From: an uncultured Collinsella sp.
GTDB lineage: Bacteria > Actinomycetota > Coriobacteriia > Coriobacteriales > Coriobacteriaceae
Direction: 5' to 3'
DNA: 64,000 nt
Assembly (NCBI GenBank): GCA_902469555.1
Contig: CABRDB010000020.1
Location: 1-64,000 of the forward strand
Notes under the pieces: model-generated
What the model was told of the DNA's origin: nothing
Database searches by the model: none
The model's input: the letters and a program-made list of their open reading frames with translations, nothing else
Part shown: piece after piece, positions 14,656-25,220 of the stretch
How positions within the stretch are numbered: position 1 is the first letter of the stretch
How the letters are laid out: the number at the start of each line of letters is the position of its first letter
Program-made: the position numbers and the translations under genes

Positions 14656-16725
14656 ATGTCTTCCCAGATGACGGTTATTATCGCCGGTATCGTGCTGGTT
14701 GTGGCCATCGTGGTCGCGCTGGTCATCATGCGTCGAGGCGATTCCCGTTTTACCTACGATACACAGCATGGAACGGCTCCGCGCGCCACCGAGGGCGAGG
14801 GCAATACCGCGGCGACCGCCTTTAAGGGCCGCTTTTCCATCCTCACCACGGGTGTGGGCGCGATGTTTGCGGCACTTGCCGTCAAGCTGTGGGGCATGCA
14901 GATGGTCTCGTCGGACTATTACGAAAAGCAGGCTAATAGTAATCAGACGCGCACCGTTACCACACCTGCTGTGCGCGGCCGCATCCTCGACCGCAATGGC
15001 GTGGCACTTGTCCAGAACCGTCCCTCACTTGCTGTCGTGGCCTACCGCGACCTTGCCGAGGATGAGGTTCTGGTTCGCCATCTTGCCAATGTGCTCGGTA
15101 TGCCCTACGTGGCGGTTCTGCGCAATATCCAGGACAACTCCGAGGGCGCCCAGAGTCTGCACACCATCGCGACGGACGTGCGCCGCTCCACGGTTGCCTA
15201 TATCAAGGAGCACGCCGGCGAGTTCCCGGGCGTCAAGATTGCCGAGCGTACCGAGCGCCAGTATCCGTACGGCGAGACGGCCTGTCACATCTTGGGCTAT
15301 ACCGGCACCATTACCTCCGAGCAGCTCGAGGCCCAGAATAAGAAAACCTCTGGCGATGATGATGCTTCTGCTGGCAAGATTACGTACCAGTCGGGCGATA
15401 TCGTGGGGCAGGCGGGCGTTGAGAGCTACTACGAAAACCTGCTGCAGGGTATTCGTGGCGAGCAGACCGTCAAGGTCGATGCCTCGGGCAACGTGACCGG
15501 TCAGGCCGGCGCCGTGCCCGCGAAGGCCGGTTCCGACATTAAGCTCACGCTCGACCTTAAGATCCAGCAGGCCTGCGAGACGGCGCTGGCGAGCGCTATC
15601 GAGCTTGCCAAGACCACTGGCTACAGCAATGCCGGCAACGGCGCTGTAGTGTGTCTCGATCCCAACAATGGCGAGATCCTGGGCATGGCGAGCCAGCCCA
15701 AGTTCGATCCTTCCGTCTTCATCGGCGGCGTCTCAAATGACGTGTGGACCGAGCTCAATGATGACAAGGGTTCGCACCCGCTGCTCAACCGCGCCATTAG
15801 CGGACAGTACATGTCGGCCTCGACCATCAAGCCGCTCTCGGCACTGGCCGGTCTTGAGTTTGGAACCTACACGTCGGGGCAGACGACCAACTGCACGGGT
15901 TATTGGACGGGTCTGGGCAAGTCGTGGGGCAAGTACTGCTGGCTGCATTCCGGCCACGGCACCATGACGCTGCAGTCGGGTATCGCCAACTCGTGCGACC
16001 CCGTCTTCTACGACATGGGCAAGGCGTTCTTTTATGACGAGCAACATCCCGAGGGCCTGCAGGAGGTCTTTCGTCGCTGGGGCCTAGGCAAGACCTGCGG
16101 TATCGATCTGCCGAGTGAGGGCGCGGGCCGTATTCCCGATGCCGAGTGGAAGGAGTCGTACTTCACCGACGCCTCTGCCGAGGACCGCAAGTGGAATGCC
16201 GGCGATATGACCAACATTGCCATCGGCCAGGGCGACATCCTGGTGACGCCCCTGCAGATGGCATGCGCCTACATGGGCCTTGCCAACGGTGGCAAACAGT
16301 ACGTGCCTCACGTGTTTTTGTCTGCCGTGTCGCGCGATGGCGACGGCGATGCCTATAAGTACAACGGTAAGGGCAAGAAGAAGCGCCTGGAGGCCAAGAT
16401 CAACAGCGATTCGGATTTGACTCTTGTTCGCAATGGCATGCACGACGTGATATACACGGCATCGACGTCCCTAGCGGCTCACTTTGGCACCCTGACGCCG
16501 CAGGTATACGGCAAGTCGGGCACGGGCGAGAAAAGCGGCGAGGACGAATACGCGTGGTTCTGCGCCTATGCACCGGCCGATGATCCCAAGTATGTCATCG
16601 CTACTGTCTTAGAGCAGGGCGGCGGTGGCTCAGATACCGCGATGCATGTCGTGCGCGACGTGCTCGGCGTGATTTATGACGAGCCCGATACCTCTTCGGC
16701 CTCGGGCGATTCTTCGGTTCGATAG
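14656..16725 (+). CDS. mrdA: Penicillin-binding protein 2 (elongasome transpeptidase)
   Basis: This class B PBP cross-links peptidoglycan during side-wall growth with RodA as glycosyltransferase. The PBP dimerisation region contains RGRILDRNG. The transpeptidase domain has the active-site STIK in SASTIKP, an SCD triad as in E. coli PBP2, and KSGTGE. At 689 residues it is a little longer than usual. Two hydrophobic segments are visible (about residues 5-25 and 60-80), so it may cross the membrane twice; typical PBP2 has one anchor. It starts 13 nt after mreD, with AGGGGAGG as ribosome-binding site. Confidence 0.95.
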   Translation: MSSQMTVIIAGIVLVVAIVVALVIMRRGDSRFTYDTQHGTAPRATEGEGNTAATAFKGRFSILTTGVGAMFAALAVKLWGMQMVSSDYYEKQANSNQTRTVTTPAVRGRILDRNGVALVQNRPSLAVVAYRDLAEDEVLVRHLANVLGMPYVAVLRNIQDNSEGAQSLHTIATDVRRSTVAYIKEHAGEFPGVKIAERTERQYPYGETACHILGYTGTITSEQLEAQNKKTSGDDDASAGKITYQSGDIVGQAGVESYYENLLQGIRGEQTVKVDASGNVTGQAGAVPAKAGSDIKLTLDLKIQQACETALASAIELAKTTGYSNAGNGAVVCLDPNNGEILGMASQPKFDPSVFIGGVSNDVWTELNDDKGSHPLLNRAISGQYMSASTIKPLSALAGLEFGTYTSGQTTNCTGYWTGLGKSWGKYCWLHSGHGTMTLQSGIANSCDPVFYDMGKAFFYDEQHPEGLQEVFRRWGLGKTCGIDLPSEGAGRIPDAEWKESYFTDASAEDRKWNAGDMTNIAIGQGDILVTPLQMACAYMGLANGGKQYVPHVFLSAVSRDGDGDAYKYNGKGKKKRLEAKINSDSDLTLVRNGMHDVIYTASTSLAAHFGTLTPQVYGKSGTGEKSGEDEYAWFCAYAPADDPKYVIATVLEQGGGGSDTAMHVVRDVLGVIYDEPDTSSASGDSSVR

Positions 16726-16734
16726 GAGGTTGCG

Positions 16735-17961
16735 ATGGATTTTTCTCCGGCGGATCTGTTCCGTTCAACCAAGACCGGCTCTCGCAGCAGCCTGGACCGC
16801 GTCAACAAGCAACTTTCGGCCTCGCGCGGCACGTTTCGCCAAAAGGTGCATATCGGTGTGCTCGTGGCCACTGTGGCGCTCGTCGCCTACGGTGCCATCA
16901 TTATCTGGTCGGCTTCGCAGTTTAAGGCCGATGCCTCGTTCTCACGCCATCTGCTGGGAATTGGCATCGGGGCGGTGCTGGCGGTGCTGGTCTGGCGTAC
17001 CGACCTGCGCGGTATTTCCAATTTCTCGACGGCGTTGCTCGTCATCGATTTGATCGTTATCTTCTCGCCCAAGATTCCGGGTCTGTCCTATACGGGCGGT
17101 CTGGGCATGACGGGCTGGATCAAGATTCCCGGTATCGGCTTGACATTCCAGCCGGTTGAGCTTGCCAAGCTCATCACCATCTTCTTTATTGCCACGCTTG
17201 GCTCGCAGTATAACGGCCGTATCGATACCGTTCGCGACTACGTCAAGCTCTGCGGCATGCTGTCCATTCCGTTTTTGGCCGTCGTTGCCATGGGCGACCT
17301 GGGCTCAGGCCTGGTCGTGCTGGTTTCGGGCGCTATTGTCATCTGCATGAGCGGTGCACGCCGCGAATGGGTGCTGTCGACCCTGGCCCTGCTCGTGGGC
17401 CTGGTGGCCCTCGCCCTGGCGCTCGATTCGGTCTTTGATTCGTTGCTCGGCCACGATGTGCTCATCAAGCAGTATCAGATGAACCGTCTGACGGTCTTTA
17501 TCGACCCCGATAATGCCGATTCGGACGATGCCTACAACCTGCAGCAGTCGCTTATCGCCGTTGGCTCGGGCGGCTTCTTTGGTAAGGGCTTGGGCCATGC
17601 GACGCAGTCGGCTGGCGGCTTTCTGCCTGAGTTCCACACCGACTTCGTCTTCGCCTTCCTGTCCGAGACCTTTGGCTTTTGCGGTTCCTTTTTGCTCCTA
17701 TGCCTCTACGTGCTGCTGATCTTTTCGACGATTCGCGTCGCCTTTAAGTGCGAGTCGCTGTTCTTGCGCCTATCGTGTGTGGGCATCGTTGGCATGTGGG
17801 CGTTCCAGACCTTCGAAAACATCGGCATGTGCATCGGCATGATGCCGATTACCGGTATTCCGCTACCGTTTATTAGCTTCGGTTCGTCTTCGATGATGAT
17901 TCAGCTGCTGACGGTGGGTATCGTACAATCCATATGGCGGCATCGTTCGGGCGCCGCGTAA
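16735..17961 (+). CDS. rodA: Peptidoglycan glycosyltransferase RodA (SEDS family)
   Basis: RodA polymerises lipid II into glycan strands with PBP2. The 408-residue polytopic protein has about ten hydrophobic segments after a 40-residue cytosolic N-terminus. SEDS signatures are present: FQPVELAKL, the large extracytoplasmic loop with GSGGFFGKGLGHATQS and LPEFHTDFVFAFLSE, and the C-terminal PLPFISFGSSSM. The ATG at 16735 follows AGGAGG. It directly follows mrdA, as in most rod-shaped bacteria. Confidence 0.96.
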   Translation: MDFSPADLFRSTKTGSRSSLDRVNKQLSASRGTFRQKVHIGVLVATVALVAYGAIIIWSASQFKADASFSRHLLGIGIGAVLAVLVWRTDLRGISNFSTALLVIDLIVIFSPKIPGLSYTGGLGMTGWIKIPGIGLTFQPVELAKLITIFFIATLGSQYNGRIDTVRDYVKLCGMLSIPFLAVVAMGDLGSGLVVLVSGAIVICMSGARREWVLSTLALLVGLVALALALDSVFDSLLGHDVLIKQYQMNRLTVFIDPDNADSDDAYNLQQSLIAVGSGGFFGKGLGHATQSAGGFLPEFHTDFVFAFLSETFGFCGSFLLLCLYVLLIFSTIRVAFKCESLFLRLSCVGIVGMWAFQTFENIGMCIGMMPITGIPLPFISFGSSSMMIQLLTVGIVQSIWRHRSGAA

Positions 17962-17979
17962 CCGCTGGAGGGGTTTGCT

Positions 17980-18909
17980 ATGAAAATTCCCGTAGATAAG
18001 CTGACCCGCGCTTTTAAGATGGGCGCGTCCGTTAAGAAGGATTCCGATACGCCGGTGCGCGTCTCGGTCTATTTGGATTCGTCCGCCTCGCGCTTTCTGG
18101 CCGAGACGGTGCGTGACGCCTTTGTGCCGCAGACGACCTCGGGCATTGTGCGCGTCGAGCGTCTGGGGGAGGAGCGAATTGCTCCAAAGACCGATACCGA
18201 TGTGGTGCTGGTGCTCTCGTGCGGCTCCGACCGCTTGGAGAGTGCCGTGCAGGAGCTCGTGATCGCCGGCGCGCCCGTGTGCGTGCTTGCCGAGTCTGCT
18301 GTGGAGGTGCCGTTTATCGAGGAGTCCACGCCCATGCTCGGCGTGGTGGCGGCAACCGATAAGACGTATCTGCTCGAGACGCTTGCCCGCTGGATTCTCG
18401 ATCGCACCGAAAAGGAAACGGCCTTTGCGGCGAACTTTGCCTTCATGCGCATCGCGGCGGCCAATCGTATCATCACCTCGTGCGCGCTCACCAATATGGC
18501 GACCGGTGCGCTGGTGTTTTTGCCGGGCGCCGATTATCCCGTTATGGCGCTGGCGCAGGTGGGCATGCTCTTTGAGCTCGCTGCCGTCTTTGGACGCGGC
18601 ATTAAACCCGAGCGCGGCTACGAGGTCGCGGGCGTGCTTGCCGGCGGTCTTGTGATCCGCGCGGTCACTCGTGCGCTCGTCAAGCAGACGCCGCACATCG
18701 GCTTTGCCGTTAAGGCGCTTACTGCTGCCGCGGGTACCTATGGCATGGGCCGCGCGCTCGTTTCGCTCTACGAGCACGATGTCGACTACAGCCGTGCCAA
18801 CGAGGTGGTCACTGCCACGTTCTCCCGCGTTCGCGATCTGGTGACCACAGTCGCGGGCGCTACCCGTCCTATGGCGTCCTATCAAGACGCATCCGATCTC
18901 GCTGCTTAG
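17980..18909 (+). CDS. DUF697-like membrane-associated protein
   Basis: The 309-residue protein has an N-terminal alpha/beta part that looks like a nucleotide-binding fold without a P-loop. A C-terminal hydrophobic helical region follows, with FLPGADYPVMALAQVGMLFE. That segment resembles the DUF697 (YcjF) family, whose members often accompany or are fused to GTPases. ATG 17980 follows GGAGGGG. It is 18 nt after rodA and ends just before the radical-SAM gene, so it is probably in the same transcript. Its function is unknown. Confidence 0.65.
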   Translation: MKIPVDKLTRAFKMGASVKKDSDTPVRVSVYLDSSASRFLAETVRDAFVPQTTSGIVRVERLGEERIAPKTDTDVVLVLSCGSDRLESAVQELVIAGAPVCVLAESAVEVPFIEESTPMLGVVAATDKTYLLETLARWILDRTEKETAFAANFAFMRIAAANRIITSCALTNMATGALVFLPGADYPVMALAQVGMLFELAAVFGRGIKPERGYEVAGVLAGGLVIRAVTRALVKQTPHIGFAVKALTAAAGTYGMGRALVSLYEHDVDYSRANEVVTATFSRVRDLVTTVAGATRPMASYQDASDLAA

Positions 18910-18919
18910 GGGCTTTCTG

Positions 18920-20797
18920 TTGCGCGTTCCGTATCAAGACTGTTTTCATTTAATTGAGCCGCTGCTCGCCAAGGTCGAGAAGCCGAGCCGCTATATCGAT
19001 CACGAGTGGGGCACGCTTTCAAAGGCCGATGCCGACTACCGTTGCTGCCTGATCTATCCGGATGTGTACGAGGTTGGTTTGCCCAACCAGGGCATCGCCA
19101 TCCTCTACAACATCCTTAACCAGGCCGAGGGCATCTCCTGCGAGCGTGGCTATGTGCCGTGGCCCGATATGGGTGACGCCATGCGCGAGGCGGGTATTCC
19201 GCTGCTCTCGCTCGAGGGTGCAGCGCCGGTCGCTTCGTTTGATATCGTCGGCCTGCATGTGCCGCACGAGATGGCGGTGACGAACTTCCTCGAGGCTCTC
19301 GACCTCGCTGGCATTCCGCTGTTGGCGGCCGACCGCACTGAGGACGATCCCATTATCATCGCCGGCGGTCCCTCGGTGTACAACCCTGAGCCGTACGCGG
19401 CCTTCTTCGATGCCATCCTCATCGGCGAGGGCGAGGAATCGCTGCTCGAGACCTGCCAGCTGCATCGGCGCCTGCGCGACGAAGGAGTCCCGCGCGCGCA
19501 GATTGTTGAGCAGCTTGCATCCATTGCCGGCAACTACGTGCCGTCGCTCTATGAGGTTCGTCACGACGAGCCCTGCTCGCCGCATGGCTACACCGTGCCG
19601 CGTGAGGGCAAGGATGCTCCGACCGTGGTCTACAAGCGCGTCGTCGAGGATTTCGGCGCCACGAATCCGCTGTCGCAGTCGTGCGTACCCTATGCGCAGC
19701 TGGTCCACGACCGTCTGTCTATCGAGATTCTGCGCGGCTGCGCCCGCGGCTGTCGTTTTTGCCAGGCCGGCATGACGTATCGCCCGGTGCGCGAGCGCTC
19801 GGCCGACCAGATCGTCTCGTCGGTGATTCAGGGTCTGGAAAAGACCGGCTATGACGAGGTGTCGCTGACCTCGCTCTCCACGACCGACCACTCCTGCATT
19901 CGCGACGTGCTCGGCAGGCTCAACCGTCGCCTGGAGGATACGGGTATTCGCGTGTCTATTCCGTCGCAGCGCCTGGATTCGTTTGGCGTGGATATGGCCG
20001 AGTCGGTCGCCGGCGAAAAGAAAGGCGGCCTGACGTTCGCGCCCGAAGCCGGCAGCCAGCGCATGCGCGACATCATTAACAAGAACGTGACCGAGGAGGA
20101 CTTGGACCGTGCGGCCAAGGCGGCCTTCGAGGCCGGCTGGAACCGCATGAAGCTCTACTTTATGATGGGCCTTCCCGGCGAGCGCGACGAGGACATCGTG
20201 GCCATCGCCAATCTGGCCGATCATGTGCTGGAGCTCGGTCGTTCCGTGGTGCCCAAGGCTCGTCGCGGCTCGATCTCGGTGTCTATCTCGGTTTCTGTCT
20301 TTATCCCCAAGGCTGCCACGCCGTTCCAGTGGTGCCCGCAGCTCGACTACGACGACGTCAAACGTCGCCAGAAGCTGCTTGTCACGAGTGTGCGCAACCG
20401 TGCCGTCCGCGTGCATTACCACGATGCCGAGACCTCGCTCATCGAGGCCGCGCTTTCCCGCGCCGGTCGTGACATGACGCCCGTCATCATCGATGCTTGG
20501 CGCGCGGGCTCTCGCTTTGACGCCTGGGTAGAGCATTTCTCGCTCGATAACTGGAAGGAGGCTGCTGCCAAAAACGGCATCGACCTCAATGAGCTCGTGC
20601 ACCTGCCCTACGAGTTGGACTGGCGCCTGCCGTGGGAGCATGTGAGCCCCGGCTGCACGCGTGGCTTCCTCGAGCGCGAGTACCGTCGCTCGCTCGAGGG
20701 TGTCACGACTCCCGACTGCACCCGCACGTCGTGCACCGGCTGCGGAATCTGCCCCACGCTCCACGCCAAGAATGTATTGATGGGTGATCGCGCATGA
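18920..20797 (+). CDS. B12-binding-domain radical SAM protein, TIGR03960-like
   Basis: The N-terminal 200 residues look like a degenerate cobalamin-binding domain (YPDVYEVGLPNQGIAILY). The radical-SAM core carries the iron-sulfur motif at Cys274, Cys278 and Cys281 (GCARGCRFCQ). The C-terminal CTRTSCTGCGIC can hold a further cluster. The family partners with a DUF2344 protein, encoded here by the next gene with a 4-nt ATGA overlap. In many Firmicutes the two precede RNase G and rplU; here rplU follows without RNase G. The start is TTG 18920 behind AGGGGC. The substrate is unknown; an RNA- or ribosome-modification role is only inferred from context. Confidence 0.85.
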   Translation: MRVPYQDCFHLIEPLLAKVEKPSRYIDHEWGTLSKADADYRCCLIYPDVYEVGLPNQGIAILYNILNQAEGISCERGYVPWPDMGDAMREAGIPLLSLEGAAPVASFDIVGLHVPHEMAVTNFLEALDLAGIPLLAADRTEDDPIIIAGGPSVYNPEPYAAFFDAILIGEGEESLLETCQLHRRLRDEGVPRAQIVEQLASIAGNYVPSLYEVRHDEPCSPHGYTVPREGKDAPTVVYKRVVEDFGATNPLSQSCVPYAQLVHDRLSIEILRGCARGCRFCQAGMTYRPVRERSADQIVSSVIQGLEKTGYDEVSLTSLSTTDHSCIRDVLGRLNRRLEDTGIRVSIPSQRLDSFGVDMAESVAGEKKGGLTFAPEAGSQRMRDIINKNVTEEDLDRAAKAAFEAGWNRMKLYFMMGLPGERDEDIVAIANLADHVLELGRSVVPKARRGSISVSISVSVFIPKAATPFQWCPQLDYDDVKRRQKLLVTSVRNRAVRVHYHDAETSLIEAALSRAGRDMTPVIIDAWRAGSRFDAWVEHFSLDNWKEAAAKNGIDLNELVHLPYELDWRLPWEHVSPGCTRGFLEREYRRSLEGVTTPDCTRTSCTGCGICPTLHAKNVLMGDRA

Positions 20798-21606
20798 GTG
20801 AGCGCCTGACTGACAACCCCACGCTCTTTAGGCTTCGTGTTCGCTATGGCAAGCGCGATCGCCTTAAGTACCTGGGCCATCTCGAAGTAATCCATACCAT
20901 TGAGCGCATCGTGCGCCGTGCGGGGCTTCCCTATGCCGTCACGCAGGGCTTCTCTCCGCACATGCGCGTGGGCTTCTCTTCGGCACTACCGGTGGGTACG
21001 TCGTCGACCTGCGAGTGGTATGACCTGTTTATGACCGAGTTTGTGGCGCTCGACGAGGCGTTTGGGCGTCTGGCTGCGGCGTCTCCGGCCGATCTGGCAC
21101 CCATTGAGGCAGCGTACATCGACGTGCGCACGCCGGCGTTGACGGCGCAGCTCACGCGCCTGTCGTATCGCATTGATTTGCACTTGGATCCCGAGGCGCC
21201 CGTAAGCGCCGACGAGGTGCGTCGTGCGATCGACACGTTGCGCGCGGACCATGGCATCGACTACGCGCGCGGAAAAAAGAGCAAGCGCTTGGATTTGGAT
21301 CACACGCTCGTGGGCTATGAGCTCACGGCGGGGGAGCGCCCGGACCATTTGGTGCTCATGCTCGACACCCATGCCGATAACGAGGGCTCCATGCGTCCGG
21401 AAATTTTGCTTTCTGCAGCTGATGTTTTGTTGCAGGGCTTGACCCCGGGCGTGGATGCACCTATTGTTTCCACCGGTATGCAAGACCTCGTGACCATCTG
21501 CTCCTACGATGTCGAGCGTCAGAATCAAGCATGCGAGGACGACGAGGGCCGACTCGTCAGCCCCATACCTGTGCGAACTTGTGGATTTGCTCCACATACT
21601 CGTTGA
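20794..21606 (+). CDS. DUF2344 (TIGR03936) protein, radical-SAM partner
   Basis: The 270-residue protein starts LRVRYGKRDRLKYLGHLEV and continues with PYAVTQGFSPHMRVGFSSALPVG, split here by a short insertion-free stretch; both blocks are typical of the DUF2344 family. Its ATG overlaps the radical-SAM stop codon (ATGA), which implies coupled translation and a joint function. The two are fused in some bacteria. The -35 box of the rplU promoter lies over its stop codon. Function unknown. Confidence 0.82.
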   Translation: MSERLTDNPTLFRLRVRYGKRDRLKYLGHLEVIHTIERIVRRAGLPYAVTQGFSPHMRVGFSSALPVGTSSTCEWYDLFMTEFVALDEAFGRLAAASPADLAPIEAAYIDVRTPALTAQLTRLSYRIDLHLDPEAPVSADEVRRAIDTLRADHGIDYARGKKSKRLDLDHTLVGYELTAGERPDHLVLMLDTHADNEGSMRPEILLSAADVLLQGLTPGVDAPIVSTGMQDLVTICSYDVERQNQACEDDEGRLVSPIPVRTCGFAPHTR

Positions 21607-21631
21607 CGGGGGTATTTTCGCCTGCTACTAT
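21603..21631 (+). promoter_or_regulatory. Promoter of rplU-rpmA
   Basis: TTGACG (21603-21608) and TACTAT (21626-21631) have an ideal 17-nt spacer. The -35 box overlaps the TGA stop (21604-21606) of the preceding gene. Confidence 0.7.
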
Positions 21632-21673
21632 ATTCGGCTGTTGCACTAACTGATGCATGAAGGGCAAGTAAAC

Positions 21674-22048
21674 ATGTACGCAATCGTTAACACGGGCGGC
21701 AAGCAGTACAAGGTCGCCACCGACGATGTCATCACCGTCGAGAAGATCGAGGGCAATGAGGGCGACAAGGTCACCCTGCCGGTCATCTTCCTCAACGATG
21801 GTAAGAAGATCGTCACCGATCCCGACAAGCTGGCCAAGGCCAAAGTTACCGCTCAGATCGTTGAGCAGTTCAAGGGCGAGAAGCAGCTGGTCTTCAAGTT
21901 CCACAAGCGTAAGCGCTATCGTCGTCTGAAGGGTCACCGTCAGCAGCTCACCAAGCTGAAGATCGTGAAGGTCCAGGCTACGTCCCGCGCCAAGAAGGCT
22001 GTCAAGGCAGAGGCCGAGGCTGTTGCCGAGGCTCCCGTCGCCGAGTAG
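21674..22048 (+). CDS. rplU: 50S ribosomal protein L21
   Basis: L21 binds 23S rRNA in the large subunit. The family start YAIVNTGGKQYKV and the RNA-binding KFHKRKRYRRLKGHRQQLT are clear. The 124 residues exceed the usual length of about 103 because of an Ala/Glu-rich tail. ATG 21674 follows GAAGGG; an in-frame ATG at 21653 lacks a site. It is the first gene of rplU-rpmA with its own promoter. Confidence 0.97.
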   Translation: MYAIVNTGGKQYKVATDDVITVEKIEGNEGDKVTLPVIFLNDGKKIVTDPDKLAKAKVTAQIVEQFKGEKQLVFKFHKRKRYRRLKGHRQQLTKLKIVKVQATSRAKKAVKAEAEAVAEAPVAE

Positions 22049-22081
22049 ATTACACTCGTAACGAAAGAGTAGGTATACACA

Positions 22082-22339
22082 ATGGCACACAAAAAAGGAC
22101 TCGGTTCCTCCCGTAATGGCCGTGACTCCCGCGGTCAGCGCCTTGGCACGAAGCGCTATGCCGGCCAGACGGTAACCACGGGCACGATTCTCGTCCGTCA
22201 GCACGGCACGCACATCCACCCGGGTGAGAACGTTGGCCGTGGCAAGGACGACACGCTGTTCGCGCTGGTCGACGGTACCGTTGAGTTCCACAAGGGTATC
22301 AAGCACAGGGTCAGCGTACGCCCGCTCGCGAACGCGTAA
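22082..22339 (+). CDS. rpmA: 50S ribosomal protein L27
   Basis: L27 reaches the peptidyl-transferase centre with its N-terminus. The 85-residue protein starts directly with [16 protein letters not shown], so it lacks the cleavable N-terminal extension found in Firmicutes; accordingly no Prp protease gene lies between rplU and rpmA. It is followed by a strong terminator. Confidence 0.97.
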   Translation: MAHKKGLGSSRNGRDSRGQRLGTKRYAGQTVTTGTILVRQHGTHIHPGENVGRGKDDTLFALVDGTVEFHKGIKHRVSVRPLANA

Positions 22340-22364
22340 TTCACCCTTCATAGAGCACATATGT

Positions 22365-22408
22365 GGGAGGCACTTGAGTTTTAGGATTCAAGGGTCTCCC
22401 TCTTTTTT
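22365..22408 (+). terminator. Rho-independent terminator after rpmA
   Basis: GGGAGGCACTTGA pairs with TCAAGGGTCTCCC (one mismatch, one G-U) and is followed by TCTTTTTT. The obgE ribosome-binding site AGGAGG begins 2 nt later. Confidence 0.85.
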
Positions 22409-22412
22409 GTAG

Positions 22413-23891
<1,479 letters not shown>

Positions 23892-23894
23892 GCC

Positions 23895-24572
23895 ATGTCG
23901 CTGCGCGGTGGAATCGGTCTGCCCGAGCTTCCTCTAGAGGACGGGCAGGAGTTTAGGCTCGGCATTATGGGTGGCACCTTTGATCCCATCCATTACGGGC
24001 ACCTGGTGACCGCCGAGCAGGCGCGTGAGTCGCTCGACTTGGACGCTGTGCTCTTTATGCCGGCGGGCTCTCCCGCCTTTAAGCTTGACAAGCCGGTGAC
24101 GCCTGCCGAGGACCGTTATGCCATGACGGTCCTCGCCACCGCCGCGAACCCGGCCTTTTTGGCGAGTCGGTTCGAGATCGACCGTCCGGGCGTAACCTAC
24201 ACGGCCGATACGCTTCATGCCCTTCGCGACTTTTATCCGCCGCAGGTAAAGCTCTACTTTATTACGGGCGCCGACGCGATTATCGATATCGTGACCTGGC
24301 ATGATGCCGAACGAATCGCTGAGCTTGCTACCTTTATTGCGGCGACACGACCGGGCTTTGATATCGATACGGCGCGTGCCCGAATCAAAGAGTCGGGGCT
24401 GCCGTTCGACGTGCGCTATATTCAGATTCCGGCGCTGGCGATCAGCTCGACGAACATCCGTAAGCGAGTCGCCCGCGGCATGAGCGTGCGCTATCTTACG
24501 AGCGAGTCTGTGCTCGGCTACATTCGCAAGCGCGGTTTGTATGTCGATCTGGGCCAAGAAGATTTTGAGTGA
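23895..24572 (+). CDS. nadD: Nicotinate-nucleotide adenylyltransferase
   Basis: NadD adenylates nicotinate mononucleotide in NAD synthesis. The nucleotidyltransferase motif GGTFDPIHYGH near residue 27 and the C-terminal ISSTNIRKRV are diagnostic. About 20 extra residues precede the usual start. It begins 3 nt after obgE, an arrangement common in Gram-positive bacteria (obg-nadD-yqeK-rsfS). Confidence 0.95.
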   Translation: MSLRGGIGLPELPLEDGQEFRLGIMGGTFDPIHYGHLVTAEQARESLDLDAVLFMPAGSPAFKLDKPVTPAEDRYAMTVLATAANPAFLASRFEIDRPGVTYTADTLHALRDFYPPQVKLYFITGADAIIDIVTWHDAERIAELATFIAATRPGFDIDTARARIKESGLPFDVRYIQIPALAISSTNIRKRVARGMSVRYLTSESVLGYIRKRGLYVDLGQEDFE

Positions 24573-24584
24573 TGGGGGACTACG

Positions 24585-25193
24585 TTGTCGGTAGAGGATC
24601 AGTTTGAGGGCGATGAGCGCGCGCTGCTCAAGCGCATTCAAGAGCTGCTCGATGTTCGCATGAAGGATAAGCGCAAGCGCTATGTGCATTCGCTGGGTGT
24701 TGCCGAGACCGCACTTCATCTGGCCGAGGTCTACGGCGTTGACCGCTTTGATGCCGCTGCCGCCGGCCTGATCCATGACTGGGACAAAGTGCTCTCCGAC
24801 GACGAGCTGGTCACGCGCGCTCTGCATTACGGCATTAAGATTGCCGGCTCTCCGTCTGCCGCGATGCCGCTTTTACACGGCCCAGTTGCCGCCTATGAGC
24901 TTCCGCAGCTTTTTCCCGAGCTGTCGCCGGCCGTTTTCCAGGCTGTCGACCGTCACACCGTGGGCGCTTGCGACATGACGCCGCTCGATATGGTAGTCTT
25001 TGTGGCCGATGCCATCGAACCCAACCGCCACGGCGATTATGCCCATGCGCTGCGCAAGATGGTGGGGAAGTCCTCGCTCGACGAGTTGTTCTTCTCCTGT
25101 TTTGCGCAGGGTCTGGTCTATGTGATCCAGTCCGGGCGTTATCTTTATCCCACGGCTATTTCGATTTACAACCATTACGCCCAGCTGCGCTAG
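24585..25193 (+). CDS. yqeK: HD-domain hydrolase YqeK (symmetrical Ap4A hydrolase family)
   Basis: YqeK proteins hydrolyse diadenosine tetraphosphate to ADP using an HD-type metal site. The metal-binding residues are in RYVHSLGVAETALHLA, LIHDWDK and the later DRHTVG segment. The 202-residue length fits. It starts at TTG 24585 behind GGGGGA, 12 nt after nadD. Confidence 0.92.
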   Translation: MSVEDQFEGDERALLKRIQELLDVRMKDKRKRYVHSLGVAETALHLAEVYGVDRFDAAAAGLIHDWDKVLSDDELVTRALHYGIKIAGSPSAAMPLLHGPVAAYELPQLFPELSPAVFQAVDRHTVGACDMTPLDMVVFVADAIEPNRHGDYAHALRKMVGKSSLDELFFSCFAQGLVYVIQSGRYLYPTAISIYNHYAQLR

Positions 25194-25220
25194 CTCGGGC
25201 TGTCTAGAAAGAGGTATTCC

